DNA from: Devosia rhodophyticola
GTDB lineage: Bacteria; Pseudomonadota; Alphaproteobacteria; Rhizobiales; Devosiaceae
DNA length: 64,000 nucleotides
Direction: 5' to 3'
NCBI RefSeq assembly: GCF_028816475.1
Contig: NZ_CP118247.1
Span: forward strand, 372,001 to 436,000
Under the pieces are notes generated by a model that was not told the origin of the DNA, searched no databases, and saw only the letters and a program-made list of their open reading frames with translations. A program made the translations under genes and the position numbers. The stretch's first letter is position 1. Every line of letters starts with the position of its first letter. Shown one piece after another: positions 9,700-18,470 of the stretch.

Positions 9700-10959
9700 A
9701 TGATGAACGAAGTTTTTAGTGGAACGCTTGTTGTTGTAGGGATGGGCTATATCGGCCTGCCGACGGCGACGGTTTTGGCTACCCGCGGCGTCAAGGTTAT
9801 TGGTGTCGATGTTAATCCGCGGATCGTGGAAGCGATATCGCGGGGCGAAACGCCCTTCATCGAACCCGACCTTGCCGTTGCGGTCAGTGGCGCGGTGGCG
9901 ATGGGGCGCTTGACGATGTCGCGCGACATGCCCGAAGCCGATGCCTATATCATCGCAGTGCCGACACCGTTCAAGGATGACCACACTGCTGACCTTTCCT
10001 ATATCCAGGCGGCGGCCGAACAGATTGCGCCCAAGCTTCGGCCCGGTACCATCGTGGTGCTGGAATCCACCAGCCCGCCCGGAACGACGGAGAAGGTAAG
10101 CCAGTGGATCGGGGCGAAGCGCCCGGATCTGCGGATGCCCCATATTGCAGGGAGCATTGCCGATGTGTCGATTGCCCATTGTCCCGAGCGGGTGCTGCCC
10201 GGTCGTATCATGATCGAAATGGTCACCAACAACCGGGTCGTGGGTGGGCTGACCAGCCAGTGTGCGGCCAAGGCTGCGAGCATTTATCAGGTCTTTTCGC
10301 AGGGAGAAATATTGCTGACGGACGCCGCCAGCGCCGAGATGGCCAAGTTGGTTGAAAACTCCTATCGTGACGTCAATATCGCCTTTGCGAACGAACTTTC
10401 GCTGATCTCGGAATCGCTGGGGCTGGATGTGTGGGAAGTCATCAAACTTGCCAATCAGCATCCGCGCGTCAATGTGTTGTCGCCCGGACCCGGCGTTGGC
10501 GGGCATTGTATTCCGGTCGATCCCTGGTTCATCGTGGCGGCGGCGCCCGAATTGGCCCGGCTCATCCGAACAGCCCGCGAGGTCAATGATCACAAGCCGC
10601 ACCATGTCGCGGATCAGGTGATCGCCAAGGCAAAGCGCTTCGTGTCGCCGTCGATTGCCTGCCTGGGGCTGACCTTCAAGGCCAACGTTGACGATATTCG
10701 TGAGAGTGCGGCCATCGAGGTGGTGGGTCTGATTGCCCGTGGTCTGCCCGAGGTCGAGATCATGGTTGCTGACCCCTATGTCGACGAGCTGCCGCCCAAA
10801 CTGGGTGGCAATGCCAATCTTCGACTGGCAAATGCCGGCGAGGCGGCGGATGCGGCCGACATAATTGTACTGCTGGTGGAGCATGAAGCGTTCAAGCCGC
10901 TCCGCCACATCCGGCAGAACGGCAAGGTGGTTTATGACACGCGTGGCGCCTGGGCTTGA
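9700..10959 (+). CDS. wecC: UDP-N-acetyl-D-mannosamine dehydrogenase
   Basis: This is a UDP-sugar 6-dehydrogenase of 419 residues that oxidises UDP-ManNAc to UDP-ManNAcA with two NAD+. The N-terminal Rossmann motif is VVVGMGYIGLPTATVLATRG. The catalytic Cys lies in GPGVGGHCIPVDPWF near residue 270, and the C-terminal UDP-binding domain contains LGLTFKANVDDIRESAA. GVGGHCIPVDPWF favours the WecC branch over UDP-glucose dehydrogenase. It begins 10 bases after the WecG-like gene. A GTG sits one codon before the chosen ATG, and the two are hard to separate. Its last 28 bases overlap the convergent wecB gene. Confidence 0.9.
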   Translation: MMNEVFSGTLVVVGMGYIGLPTATVLATRGVKVIGVDVNPRIVEAISRGETPFIEPDLAVAVSGAVAMGRLTMSRDMPEADAYIIAVPTPFKDDHTADLSYIQAAAEQIAPKLRPGTIVVLESTSPPGTTEKVSQWIGAKRPDLRMPHIAGSIADVSIAHCPERVLPGRIMIEMVTNNRVVGGLTSQCAAKAASIYQVFSQGEILLTDAASAEMAKLVENSYRDVNIAFANELSLISESLGLDVWEVIKLANQHPRVNVLSPGPGVGGHCIPVDPWFIVAAAPELARLIRTAREVNDHKPHHVADQVIAKAKRFVSPSIACLGLTFKANVDDIRESAAIEVVGLIARGLPEVEIMVADPYVDELPPKLGGNANLRLANAGEAADAADIIVLLVEHEAFKPLRHIRQNGKVVYDTRGAWA

Positions 10960-12113
10960 GCCCGGGTTGGCGTGGCTGTGGCGATAAAATCGCGCGGCCG
11001 CGTCGCATGTCCGAAAAAGTGCTCGATTGACTGCACGCATCTGTCGGCGGCGTGACCATCGCCATAGGGATTGACCGCTTTGGCCATGGCATCATAGGCA
11101 GTTTTGTCGGTTAGCAAGGTACTGACTTCATCGACGATCAACGCCTGATTGGTGCCCACCAGTTTGACTGTTCCGGCTGAAACGGCTTCGGGGCGTTCAG
11201 TGGTTTCGCGCAAGACCAAAACGGGCTTGCCCAAGCTCGGCGCCTCCTCCTGAACGCCGCCGCTGTCGGTCAGAACGATTTCGGCAGAACGCATTGCGCC
11301 GACAAAATCGCTGTAGCTGAGCGGTTCGGTGATCAGCACATTGTCGAGCTTTTCCAGTGGCGGTAGCAATATTTCGCGGACTACGGGATTGAGGTGAACC
11401 GGCAGGACCAGATGGACATCGGGGAACCGGCGGGCAATTTCAGCCATCGCCTGCGCGGTTCGGCGCATTGGCTCACCCCAGGATTCGCGGCGATGGGCTG
11501 TAAATATAATGGTCCGTTTGCCTTCGACCCTGCGCAGATCCGGGTTGTCTGGTGGCAAGCGACGTGCCGCCACTTCGAGCAAGGCATCAATGACAGTATT
11601 GCCCGTGACGCTTATATTTTTGGCCGGAATGGCTTCACGCAGCAGATTTTGCCGTGATGTATCGGTGGGCGCAAGGTGCAGCGAAGCCAGCTTTGAGACC
11701 ATGCCCCGGTTCATTTCCTCGGGGAACGGATTGTAGATGTCACCGGTCCTGAGCCCCGCCTCTACATGAATGACCGGCACTTTTTGATAGAAGGACGCCA
11801 GAGCTGCCGCAAAGCAGGTGGTTGTATCACCTTGCACCATGACCGCGTCGGGGTTTTCCGCAGCGATGACATCCGATACGCCTTCCAGCGCGCGACAGGT
11901 GATACCCTGCAGCTGCTGTCGTTGGGATATGATGTTGAGATCGTGGCTGGGCGCAATGCCGAACAAGGCGTTTACCTGGTCCAACATCTCGCGGTGCTGG
12001 CCCGTTACGGCAACCACCGCCTCGAGATGTTTGGACCGCGCCATGGCGGCAATCAAGGGCGCGACCTTGATTGCCTCTGGGCGCGTCCCGTAAACGACTA
12101 GGATCTTGTGCAT
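10932..12113 (-). CDS. wecB: UDP-N-acetylglucosamine 2-epimerase (non-hydrolysing)
   Basis: The 393-residue GT-B-fold enzyme interconverts UDP-GlcNAc and UDP-ManNAc, supplying the substrate for wecC. Family motifs are MHKILVVYGTRPEAIKVAPL at the N-terminus, VQGDTTTCFAAALASFY, HVEAGLRTGDIYNPFPEE and LTDSGGVQEEAPSLGKPVLV. I placed the start at this ATG because GGGGAG precedes it and the family begins exactly with this sequence; a longer reading frame adds 38 unrelated residues. It converges on wecC with overlapping 3' ends, an unusual layout for two consecutive pathway enzymes that are normally in one operon. Confidence 0.93.
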   Translation of the reverse strand: MHKILVVYGTRPEAIKVAPLIAAMARSKHLEAVVAVTGQHREMLDQVNALFGIAPSHDLNIISQRQQLQGITCRALEGVSDVIAAENPDAVMVQGDTTTCFAAALASFYQKVPVIHVEAGLRTGDIYNPFPEEMNRGMVSKLASLHLAPTDTSRQNLLREAIPAKNISVTGNTVIDALLEVAARRLPPDNPDLRRVEGKRTIIFTAHRRESWGEPMRRTAQAMAEIARRFPDVHLVLPVHLNPVVREILLPPLEKLDNVLITEPLSYSDFVGAMRSAEIVLTDSGGVQEEAPSLGKPVLVLRETTERPEAVSAGTVKLVGTNQALIVDEVSTLLTDKTAYDAMAKAVNPYGDGHAADRCVQSIEHFFGHATRPRDFIATATPTRAQAQAPRVS

Positions 12114-12583
12114 GGCGTAACTCCCCGTCCACACCCCGGTATGGGCTGCAGCAAGGTTACGGCGGTCAATTTTACAGAAAAATACGTCAGATGGCGCTGA
12201 CGCCAGTCGATAGCAAGGCCTGGACATTGCCCCAACCTACATCGCTGCCATCAATTGGATATGGATGAGGCTTTTACCGTGGTTGATCGAGCTAGTTCTG
12301 GATTGGTTAATAAATCGTTAAGGCTACCTTCGGGGCACAACAACGCTCAAAGAAAGTAGAAAATCGCGAAATATATTAATGAATTCAGCAACATCGACTT
12401 CTGGATCACAGTCTAATAAGCCGATCTGCGCAGTTCTTGATATCGCAGGAAAGTCTAAGCTTCTGGCACAATGGACAAAACTGCCGTGCATAATGGCTTT
12501 GGAAATCCGCGGTGATCGCTAACGCACCGACGTTCTGAACAGAAAACCAAAGCTTTTTCGCGCCGGCAAGATGCGAGGGCGAA
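12114..12583. other. divergent intergenic region between wecB and the exoY-like gene
   Basis: This 470-base gap carries the promoters for the leftward wecB and the rightward ExoY-like gene. It is more AT-rich than the flanking genes and contains a perfect TTAA-N7-TTAA element, listed separately. I see no protein-coding signal in it. Confidence 0.5.
12307..12321. promoter_or_regulatory. CtrA-like box TTAA-N7-TTAA
   Basis: The sequence TTAATAAATCGTTAA matches the full CtrA binding consensus of alphaproteobacteria (TTAA, 7 bases, TTAA). It lies about 195 bases before wecB and 263 bases before the exoY-like gene, within an AT-rich stretch. The match is exact, but with such a short motif chance occurrence is possible; binding is an inference. 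Confidence 0.4.
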
Positions 12584-13267
12584 ATGCTTGACGAGCTACC
12601 CTGGAAGCAGACGAATGCCGGTATTTTACTGGCCCGTGAAAATTCAATCAAGAAACGCGATGTCGGATTCTATCCGTATTTCAAGCGCTGCATGGATGTA
12701 TTGCTTGTTTTACTTAGTTTACCAATTATTTTGCCGCTTATGATTGCAATCGGCACGTTGGTCTCGTTGGATGGGGGCTCTCCCCTCTATTCGCAGCAGC
12801 GTGTGGGACGCAACGGCAAGATTTTCAAGTTCTGGAAACTCCGGTCCATGGTGCCCGATGCGAAATCGGCACTGGCCAAATATCTTGAAAATTGTCCGGA
12901 AGCGCGTGCCGAATGGGAAACGACACAAAAGCTGAAGTGTGATCCTCGACTGACCTATCTGGGACGCTATCTACGCAGATATTCACTCGATGAATTGCCG
13001 CAGCTGTGGAATGTACTAGTCGGCGACATGAGTCTTGTTGGGCCACGACCGATGATGCCAGAGCAACGCACGCTCTATCCCGGAACCGCCTATTACAGTG
13101 TTCGGCCCGGCCTGACTGGCCTTTGGCAGATCAACGCCCGGAACAATTGTTCGTTCGCGGGGCGCGCCGAATATGACAACAAATACGCGATGACCATTTC
13201 GGCCCGCACCGATATTGCCATCCTGTACAAGACAGTTGCAGTGGTTTTCCAAGGCACCGGTTGCTAG
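12584..13267 (+). CDS. exoY: undecaprenyl-phosphate sugar phosphotransferase (ExoY/WbaP C-domain type)
   Basis: This 227-residue monotopic membrane enzyme starts polysaccharide assembly by moving a sugar-1-phosphate from a UDP-sugar to undecaprenyl phosphate. It has one N-terminal hydrophobic re-entrant helix (residues 38-60), a KIFKFWKLRSMVPDA motif, SLDELPQLWNVLVGDMSLVG and VGPRPMMPEQ, then VRPGLTGLWQINARN. The size matches ExoY-like minimal enzymes without the WbaP N-terminal membrane domain. GAGGG lies 5-9 bases before the ATG. It is transcribed alone rightward, converging with an ExoF-like gene across a hairpin. The transferred sugar (galactose, glucose or an N-acetylhexosamine) is not determinable. 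Confidence 0.88.
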   Translation: MLDELPWKQTNAGILLARENSIKKRDVGFYPYFKRCMDVLLVLLSLPIILPLMIAIGTLVSLDGGSPLYSQQRVGRNGKIFKFWKLRSMVPDAKSALAKYLENCPEARAEWETTQKLKCDPRLTYLGRYLRRYSLDELPQLWNVLVGDMSLVGPRPMMPEQRTLYPGTAYYSVRPGLTGLWQINARNNCSFAGRAEYDNKYAMTISARTDIAILYKTVAVVFQGTGC

Positions 13268-13291
13268 CCCACACATCAGGGTTGGGCTAGC
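13263..13291. terminator. convergent hairpin between the exoY-like and exoF-like genes
   Basis: GCTAGCCCA and TGGGCTAGC form a perfect 9-bp stem with an 11-base loop. The stop codons of both convergent genes fall within or at the edge of this structure. There is no T-run on either side, so it may be a weak terminator or a 3'-end stabiliser. Confidence 0.4.
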
Positions 13292-14568
13292 GTGATCATC
13301 CGATTTTCAGCCATTGCGCTGCCTGCTGGCTGATCCATCTGGGTCGTGACCCGCACCAGATCACCGGGCATTAGCAGACTTGCATCAGTTGCCGGCAACT
13401 CGGTTGGGTTCCCCTGTTCCTGACGAACGAGCGAATAGCTCAGGCTGATCTGTACGGTATTTGCCAGTTTCAGGGTCTCGTTGATCTCCACCGACTGGCG
13501 CAGCATGCGCATGGTGGTGACCTGGCTGAGTTGGAGCCTTTCAAGCCCCGCCTGCTCGGTTTGCAACTGGATTGAGGCGTCAGACTGCTGTTCATCCTGA
13601 AGTCTTGCCAAATCGCGCTCAGACCGGTTCAGATTTTCGCGTGCCGTCATGGTGGCAATCAGATTGTCCAGCTTGTCGGAGCGCAGATCGGCGAGGATGC
13701 GCTCAGAGTCTGACAGGCGGGAAATTGTCGCCGATCCGGCATTGACCAGACTTTGAACAGCATCAACCTGCTTTTGGGCCCTTGCGATCTGCTCATCGAT
13801 CGCTTTTTCCTTCTGCCCGAGCGCATCAATTTCGGCATTATAGAGCTCAGCGAGGTGAACCAACCCGGTCTGCTGGCGTTCGAACCCATTGATATGGGCC
13901 TCGAATATGCGCCGTTCCTGCTCCAATATCTCGGCAATGGAAGGGTCCGAGGGATCAAGCGCTGGGGGGAAACTTATGGTCTTTTCGCGTGCAAATTCGC
14001 TTTTGAGGCGCGCCAACCGCGCCGACGTACGCAGAAAGTCGCGCGCATAGCCGTTCAGGTCGGCTTCCAACTTGATGGTATCGGATAATGTATCGCCTGC
14101 CTCGGTCCGATGCTCACCGCCGGCGAGCGCCAGCGCCTGTGCCACGGTCATGCCGGGCCGGAAGGGATATTGTCCGGGCTTGGCAACACCCCCAACCACA
14201 TAGACTGGTGGATATTCCAATATCCGAACCGATGCGTCCGGTGCATCGAGTAGCCCAAGCTTGGCTTTCAATCGCCGACCAATTTCTGTGCCCAGTGCCG
14301 CTGCGCCAAGGTCCGTTACATCAATGGATCCCAAAGTTGGAACAGCCACCGTGCCATCCGGCCCCACTTCTAGATCACCCCCCAAGGCGTCCCAGCTCTT
14401 ATAGTCGCCGGTTGCGGGCACGAACTGAACCACAGTCAGCCGAAGCTTGGTCAATGGCACCAACCCGGCCGCCTCGATTGCGAGCGCCGATGTGGACGAG
14501 ACTGCAACGAGCAATCCAACCAGTAGCAAGCGAGCTGACCCGTTCAGGAATTTTTGCTTTGGCCGCAT
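13276..14568 (-). CDS. exoF: ExoF-type polysaccharide export (OPX) protein
   Basis: The 430-residue protein carries a signal peptide (hydrophobic core LLLVGLLVAVSS, cleavage near TSALA) and a polysaccharide export domain over residues 38-115, followed by an SLBB-like segment (YVVGGVAKPGQYPF, GMTVAQALALAGG). Residues 150-330 form long Glu/Arg/Leu-rich coiled coils, and a short beta-rich tail ends it. This order matches ExoF-type outer-membrane polysaccharide exporters of rhizobia. It should act in the periplasm as the exit channel or its periplasmic part, with the chain-length protein encoded divergently. AAGGGGG lies about 10 bases before the ATG. The shared 213-base promoter region suggests joint control. 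Confidence 0.85.
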   Translation of the reverse strand: MRPKQKFLNGSARLLLVGLLVAVSSTSALAIEAAGLVPLTKLRLTVVQFVPATGDYKSWDALGGDLEVGPDGTVAVPTLGSIDVTDLGAAALGTEIGRRLKAKLGLLDAPDASVRILEYPPVYVVGGVAKPGQYPFRPGMTVAQALALAGGEHRTEAGDTLSDTIKLEADLNGYARDFLRTSARLARLKSEFAREKTISFPPALDPSDPSIAEILEQERRIFEAHINGFERQQTGLVHLAELYNAEIDALGQKEKAIDEQIARAQKQVDAVQSLVNAGSATISRLSDSERILADLRSDKLDNLIATMTARENLNRSERDLARLQDEQQSDASIQLQTEQAGLERLQLSQVTTMRMLRQSVEINETLKLANTVQISLSYSLVRQEQGNPTELPATDASLLMPGDLVRVTTQMDQPAGSAMAENRMITLAQP

Positions 14569-14781
14569 TGTTCAATGCCCCCTTATATGTCGCAAAAGCT
14601 GACCTAGAGTACTGTGCCAGACGGGAATAAAGAACCGACTAGAGGGGATTAGCTCCATCGGGTTATCGCAGCGTCAACATCGCCCTTGTTGACGATAGAT
14701 GAGTTCCTATTCGTTGAATAAGGTCGTCTTTCACATGCGTCCTGATAATGCGCAAATTGCACAGAATGAAACGGATGACCG

Positions 14782-16332
14782 ATGGGTAGTACCTTGAGTA
14801 ACATCGACTTCAGATTCTACCTGTGGCTGTTTTTCCGTCGGCTGCCCCTGTTCATCGCCGTGGTCATATTGGTCGGAGCAGTCGGCATCGCGCTTACCTA
14901 TCTTATGCCGCGCACCTATCAGGCGACCGCAAAAATTCTGGTAGAGTCACCTCAAATTCCGGCTGATCTGGCCAAATCGACAGTGCCCACCGGGGCTGCC
15001 GAGCGATTTCAGATCATTGAAGAAGATATTATGTCGCGGCAGAGCCTTCTGGATGTGGCCGACCGTTTTGCCATCTACCAAGACACGCCCGACATAACCA
15101 GCGCGGACAAATTTGAGGACATGAAGCGCCGGACCACCATTACGCCGGTGCCGGTCGTGGTGCCGAGCGGCAGTCCCGCAACGGTGTTTCATATCTCATT
15201 CAAGTCGGCGCGCCCCGAGATTGCGGCCAGACTGGTCAATGATCTGGTGCAGACGATTTTGGACAAGGACGTGAAACTTCGAATGGCCAGGGCGACGGAC
15301 ACGGTTGCGTTCTTCAGTCGCGAGACGCAACGGCTCGATGATGAATTGCGGGGCGTGGATAGCAAGATCCTGGCGTTCAAGAACGCTAATATCAACTCCC
15401 TGCCCGACAGTCTGGATTTCAGACGTAACCAACAAACCGCCCAGCAGCAGCGGCTTCTTGCGCTGACGCAGGAAGAAGCAATATTAAGCAAGCGGTTGGT
15501 GGACATGCCGTTGCGGCCGCTGGAAACGCAGACGCCAACGACTCCTGAAGAGCAAACCCTTCAAGACCTTCGCCAATCTCTGGCGCAACAGCAGGCGCTT
15601 TATGCCGAAGACAGCCTGACCATCAGGTCATTGCGCGACCGGATTTCAACGCTTGAGAGCTATATCACGGAGCGGAACATCGCCAACGAGGGCATGTCCG
15701 GCCAACCGCAAAGTGCTCGGGATTTTGAAATTTCCGATATCAAGGACCGACTCGCAGCCATAGCCAGCGAGCGCAAGGCAATTGGCCAGACAATTGAGCA
15801 GTTGGGCAATTCCATCGCCCAGACGCCTGGAAACGAGACGACATTGAACTCATTGCTGCGCGATCACCAGAACCTGCAGGCGCAATATGACGCGGCCGTG
15901 TCGCGGCTGGCCGATGCGTCGACGGGTCAGCAAATCGAATTACTGCTCAAGGGCGAGCGGCTTTCCTTGATTGAGACCGCTGTTGCTCCGCAAAAGCCGC
16001 TGGGTCCATCTGAAAGGATATTGCTGGCGGCCAGCGTTGCGGGTGCAATGATGCTTGGATTGGTGGCAGTCATCCTGCCCGAATTTATCAACAAGCGCAT
16101 TCGGCGGCCGGAGGAACTCACGAGCCGGTTGCAGATAGTGCCCTTTATCACCGTTCCCTATATCGAGCGTCGGTCGTTTGGCCGCGCCCAAATGGCGATG
16201 TTGATCGGCATATTTGCCGTATCCGCACTACTGCTGACTTCCCAATTCTACATTGGGCCGGTCAATACCCTGATCAATCAGGCAGGCACCGACTTCCTTT
16301 CTTCAATCTCCAGCGCCGGGTATCTACGATGA
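14782..16332 (+). CDS. exoP: polysaccharide co-polymerase / chain-length determinant (ExoP N-domain, GumC type)
   Basis: This 516-residue inner-membrane protein belongs to the Wzz/GumC superfamily. A first transmembrane helix lies at residues 18-40 (LPLFIAVVILVGAVGIALTY). A large periplasmic Wzz domain with heptad coiled coils spans about 60-400, with a PQKPLGPS motif typical just before the second helix (residues 413-433), and a third hydrophobic segment lies near 470-490. It controls polymer length and links the polymerase to the export channel. Rhizobial ExoP fuses this part to a kinase; here the kinase-like domain is the next gene, overlapping by ATGA. The symbol is given by analogy. Confidence 0.85.
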   Translation: MGSTLSNIDFRFYLWLFFRRLPLFIAVVILVGAVGIALTYLMPRTYQATAKILVESPQIPADLAKSTVPTGAAERFQIIEEDIMSRQSLLDVADRFAIYQDTPDITSADKFEDMKRRTTITPVPVVVPSGSPATVFHISFKSARPEIAARLVNDLVQTILDKDVKLRMARATDTVAFFSRETQRLDDELRGVDSKILAFKNANINSLPDSLDFRRNQQTAQQQRLLALTQEEAILSKRLVDMPLRPLETQTPTTPEEQTLQDLRQSLAQQQALYAEDSLTIRSLRDRISTLESYITERNIANEGMSGQPQSARDFEISDIKDRLAAIASERKAIGQTIEQLGNSIAQTPGNETTLNSLLRDHQNLQAQYDAAVSRLADASTGQQIELLLKGERLSLIETAVAPQKPLGPSERILLAASVAGAMMLGLVAVILPEFINKRIRRPEELTSRLQIVPFITVPYIERRSFGRAQMAMLIGIFAVSALLLTSQFYIGPVNTLINQAGTDFLSSISSAGYLR

Positions 16333-17114
16333 TCAGCGAATACAGGACCAGCAGCAGAACCGAACTTGGCGCTCAGATCACTCCGCTCGGCAATAATCCC
16401 TTTTCCTGGCCGAAACTCGAGCCGCTGACGGTTGAAGCCAAATGGCTGGAAAAGCAACGCCTCGTTTCATTCAGTCGCCACAATCCGGCGGCGGTCAGCT
16501 TCGACATCTTGCGCACCAAGGTGCTGCGAAGTGCCCGGGAGAACAATTGGCGTTCGCTGGGGATTACGGCGCCAACCAGTGGCAGCGGCAAGTCGACCAT
16601 CGCCGCAAATCTGGCAATAAGTCTCACCAAGCACGAAAAGATCAAAGTGGGCCTTGTCGACCTCGATCTTCGCCGCCCCCGCATTGCAGAAATGTTCGCC
16701 CATTCAGGCCGGTATAGCACCGAGGAATTTTTGCACGGGGAGTGTTTGATCGAGGACTTTTTTGTCCGTTTTGGCGATAATCTGGCGATTGGCGCGAGCC
16801 AGCACGCAAGTGGCAGTAATGCTGCCGAAGTGCTTCACGGACAAAGTGCCGGGCAGGTATTGAAGCGGGTCCAGGAGGAACTGGGGGCGGACATTGTCAT
16901 TTACAATCTGCCAGCACTACTCGTGGGCGATGATTGCATTGGCCTGCTGCCGCGCATGGAGGCGACGATGCTCGTGGTCGGGGCTGAAGCGAGCACGGTT
17001 GCGGACATTGATGTTTGCGAGCGCGAATTGGAAACGCGCACCAACCTCTTGGGCGTTGTGCTGAACAAATGTCGCTACAAGGCTGATCAGAACAACAATT
17101 TTTTGGGAACCTAA
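16329..17114 (+). CDS. CpsD/ExoP-type P-loop ATPase (BY-kinase-like), atypical Walker B
   Basis: The 261-residue cytosolic partner of the chain-length protein has Walker A (APTSGSGKST, near residue 80) and Walker A' (VGLVDLDLRRPRI). At the Walker B position, where family members have an Asp followed by PP, it reads IVIYNLPALLVG, with Asn. The C-terminus carries a single Tyr in CRYKADQNNNF and not the Tyr cluster used for autophosphorylation. ATP binding is likely; tyrosine kinase activity is doubtful. The start ATG overlaps the upstream stop by four bases, so the two are translationally coupled and probably form one co-polymerase complex. Confidence 0.82.
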   Translation: MISEYRTSSRTELGAQITPLGNNPFSWPKLEPLTVEAKWLEKQRLVSFSRHNPAAVSFDILRTKVLRSARENNWRSLGITAPTSGSGKSTIAANLAISLTKHEKIKVGLVDLDLRRPRIAEMFAHSGRYSTEEFLHGECLIEDFFVRFGDNLAIGASQHASGSNAAEVLHGQSAGQVLKRVQEELGADIVIYNLPALLVGDDCIGLLPRMEATMLVVGAEASTVADIDVCERELETRTNLLGVVLNKCRYKADQNNNFLGT

Positions 17115-17117
17115 GGC

Positions 17118-18470
17118 TCAGTTTTCCCGGAAAGTGCGGCTGAAGCGCTCTTCGATTGGCGCCATTAGATAAGACCAGACGGTCCGCTCGCCAGTCTGGA
17201 AAAAGCTCTCCGCCGGCATGCCCGGCACCAACGCCGCATCGGCCGGAAGCTTGTCGCGCTCCTTGTCATCAATATTGACGCGAACGCTGAAATACTGGAC
17301 GCCCGTCGTTGAATCGCGCACCAGATCGGGGGAGATAGTGTTGACGTTGCCGACAAGATTTGGCGTGGTGCGCGGATCAAAACTGAGCATGCGCACCTCG
17401 GCTTCCTGGCCCACATGTAGTTTGTTGATTTCCATCGGACTGACCCGCATATCGACGAGGAGATGCTCTTCCTCGGGCACGATCAGCATCAGTGTTTCGG
17501 ATGGAGAGATAACCCCGCCGACTGTCTGGACAATGGATTCGTGGACTGTACCGGAAACGGGTGCACGTATATCCAGACGCGATAGCCGTGCCTGGGTCGC
17601 GATCATCCGTTGCATCAGTTCAGCAACCGTTTGAGAAACGGTTTGCAGGTCGGTCAGAGCCTTGGCCCGGAATTCGCTGGTGACTTGATCGGCTTGTATC
17701 TGGAGCTCGGAAATGGAAGCCTGGGTCGCCGAGATCGAGGCCTGAACACTCAGGATCTGGCCCGAAAGTTCGGCTTCGCTGCGCTTTTGTTCGTTAAGCC
17801 GCTGATTGGAAATCAATTTCTTTTCGAACAGCGCTGCCTGCTGGGTTATTTCCTCCTGAACCAGCTTAAGCTGACCGTTATAGGCTTCGAGTTGGGCTTC
17901 ATAACCCTTGATCACCGCGCGCTTTTCGTCGATGAGCTGGCTGAAGCGGGCAACTTCAGTCTCGAGCGCCTTGCGCCGCGACTGTCGCAGGTTTTGCTGA
18001 TCGGCCATGACTACGGACAGTTTGGGATCGGGCGGCCAGTTTTCCGCCACCGCCGGTATCAGTATCATGGATTCATCGGTGCTTTCGGCGGCAAGACGGG
18101 CCCGATTGCCAATACCGTCACGCAGTTGGGAAAGAATGACCTCAAGTTCGGCGCGGATGGAGACGTCGTCGAGCTTTATCAGGACCTCGCCGGCCTCGAC
18201 GTGCTGGTTATTCTGGACCAGTATTTCGCGAACGATGCCGCCCTCTGAATATTGAACCTTACGCGATCCGCCTTCGGACACAACGACACCGCTGGCGATT
18301 ACGGCACCCTCGACGCGCGTCGTCACGGCCCAGCCGCCCAACCCGACGAACAGGGCGGCAATCACACCGAGGCCAAGCAAGGCGTGCTGGCGAAGGCTCG
18401 AGAGGTTTTTTCCGCCGCCCACCGCATTTGGCGTGGGCTTACGACCGCTGCCCGTCAGAAATTTAAGCAC
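17118..18470 (-). CDS. prsE: type I secretion membrane-fusion protein (PrsE/HlyD family)
   Basis: The 450-residue adaptor has a short cytosolic N-terminus, one transmembrane helix at about residues 30-50, a lipoyl/barrel half-motif (SEGGIVREILVQNNQHVEAG), a long coiled-coil hairpin (residues 150-300) and a C-terminal beta-barrel domain (DIRAPVSGTVHESIVQTVGG, VEVRM-like strands). It bridges the inner-membrane ABC exporter and an outer-membrane TolC channel, which is not encoded in this window. The start is GTG with AGGAG 6 bases upstream, and the gene overlaps the exporter ATPase gene by 8 bases. In rhizobia PrsD/PrsE export glycanases and RTX proteins; the RTX protein 9 kb away is the obvious cargo. 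Confidence 0.9.
   Translation of the reverse strand: MLKFLTGSGRKPTPNAVGGGKNLSSLRQHALLGLGVIAALFVGLGGWAVTTRVEGAVIASGVVVSEGGSRKVQYSEGGIVREILVQNNQHVEAGEVLIKLDDVSIRAELEVILSQLRDGIGNRARLAAESTDESMILIPAVAENWPPDPKLSVVMADQQNLRQSRRKALETEVARFSQLIDEKRAVIKGYEAQLEAYNGQLKLVQEEITQQAALFEKKLISNQRLNEQKRSEAELSGQILSVQASISATQASISELQIQADQVTSEFRAKALTDLQTVSQTVAELMQRMIATQARLSRLDIRAPVSGTVHESIVQTVGGVISPSETLMLIVPEEEHLLVDMRVSPMEINKLHVGQEAEVRMLSFDPRTTPNLVGNVNTISPDLVRDSTTGVQYFSVRVNIDDKERDKLPADAALVPGMPAESFFQTGERTVWSYLMAPIEERFSRTFREN

Noticed and set aside
9646..11040. 464-codon frame opposite wecC
   Set aside because: Antisense to wecC, which has full family motifs; the frame has high Arg/His content typical of reverse-strand shadows.
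17095..17130. Possible terminator at GGGAA/TTCCC between the CpsD-like and prsE genes
   Set aside because: The stem is only 5 bp with a poorly placed T-run, and it overlaps the end of the coding sequence.
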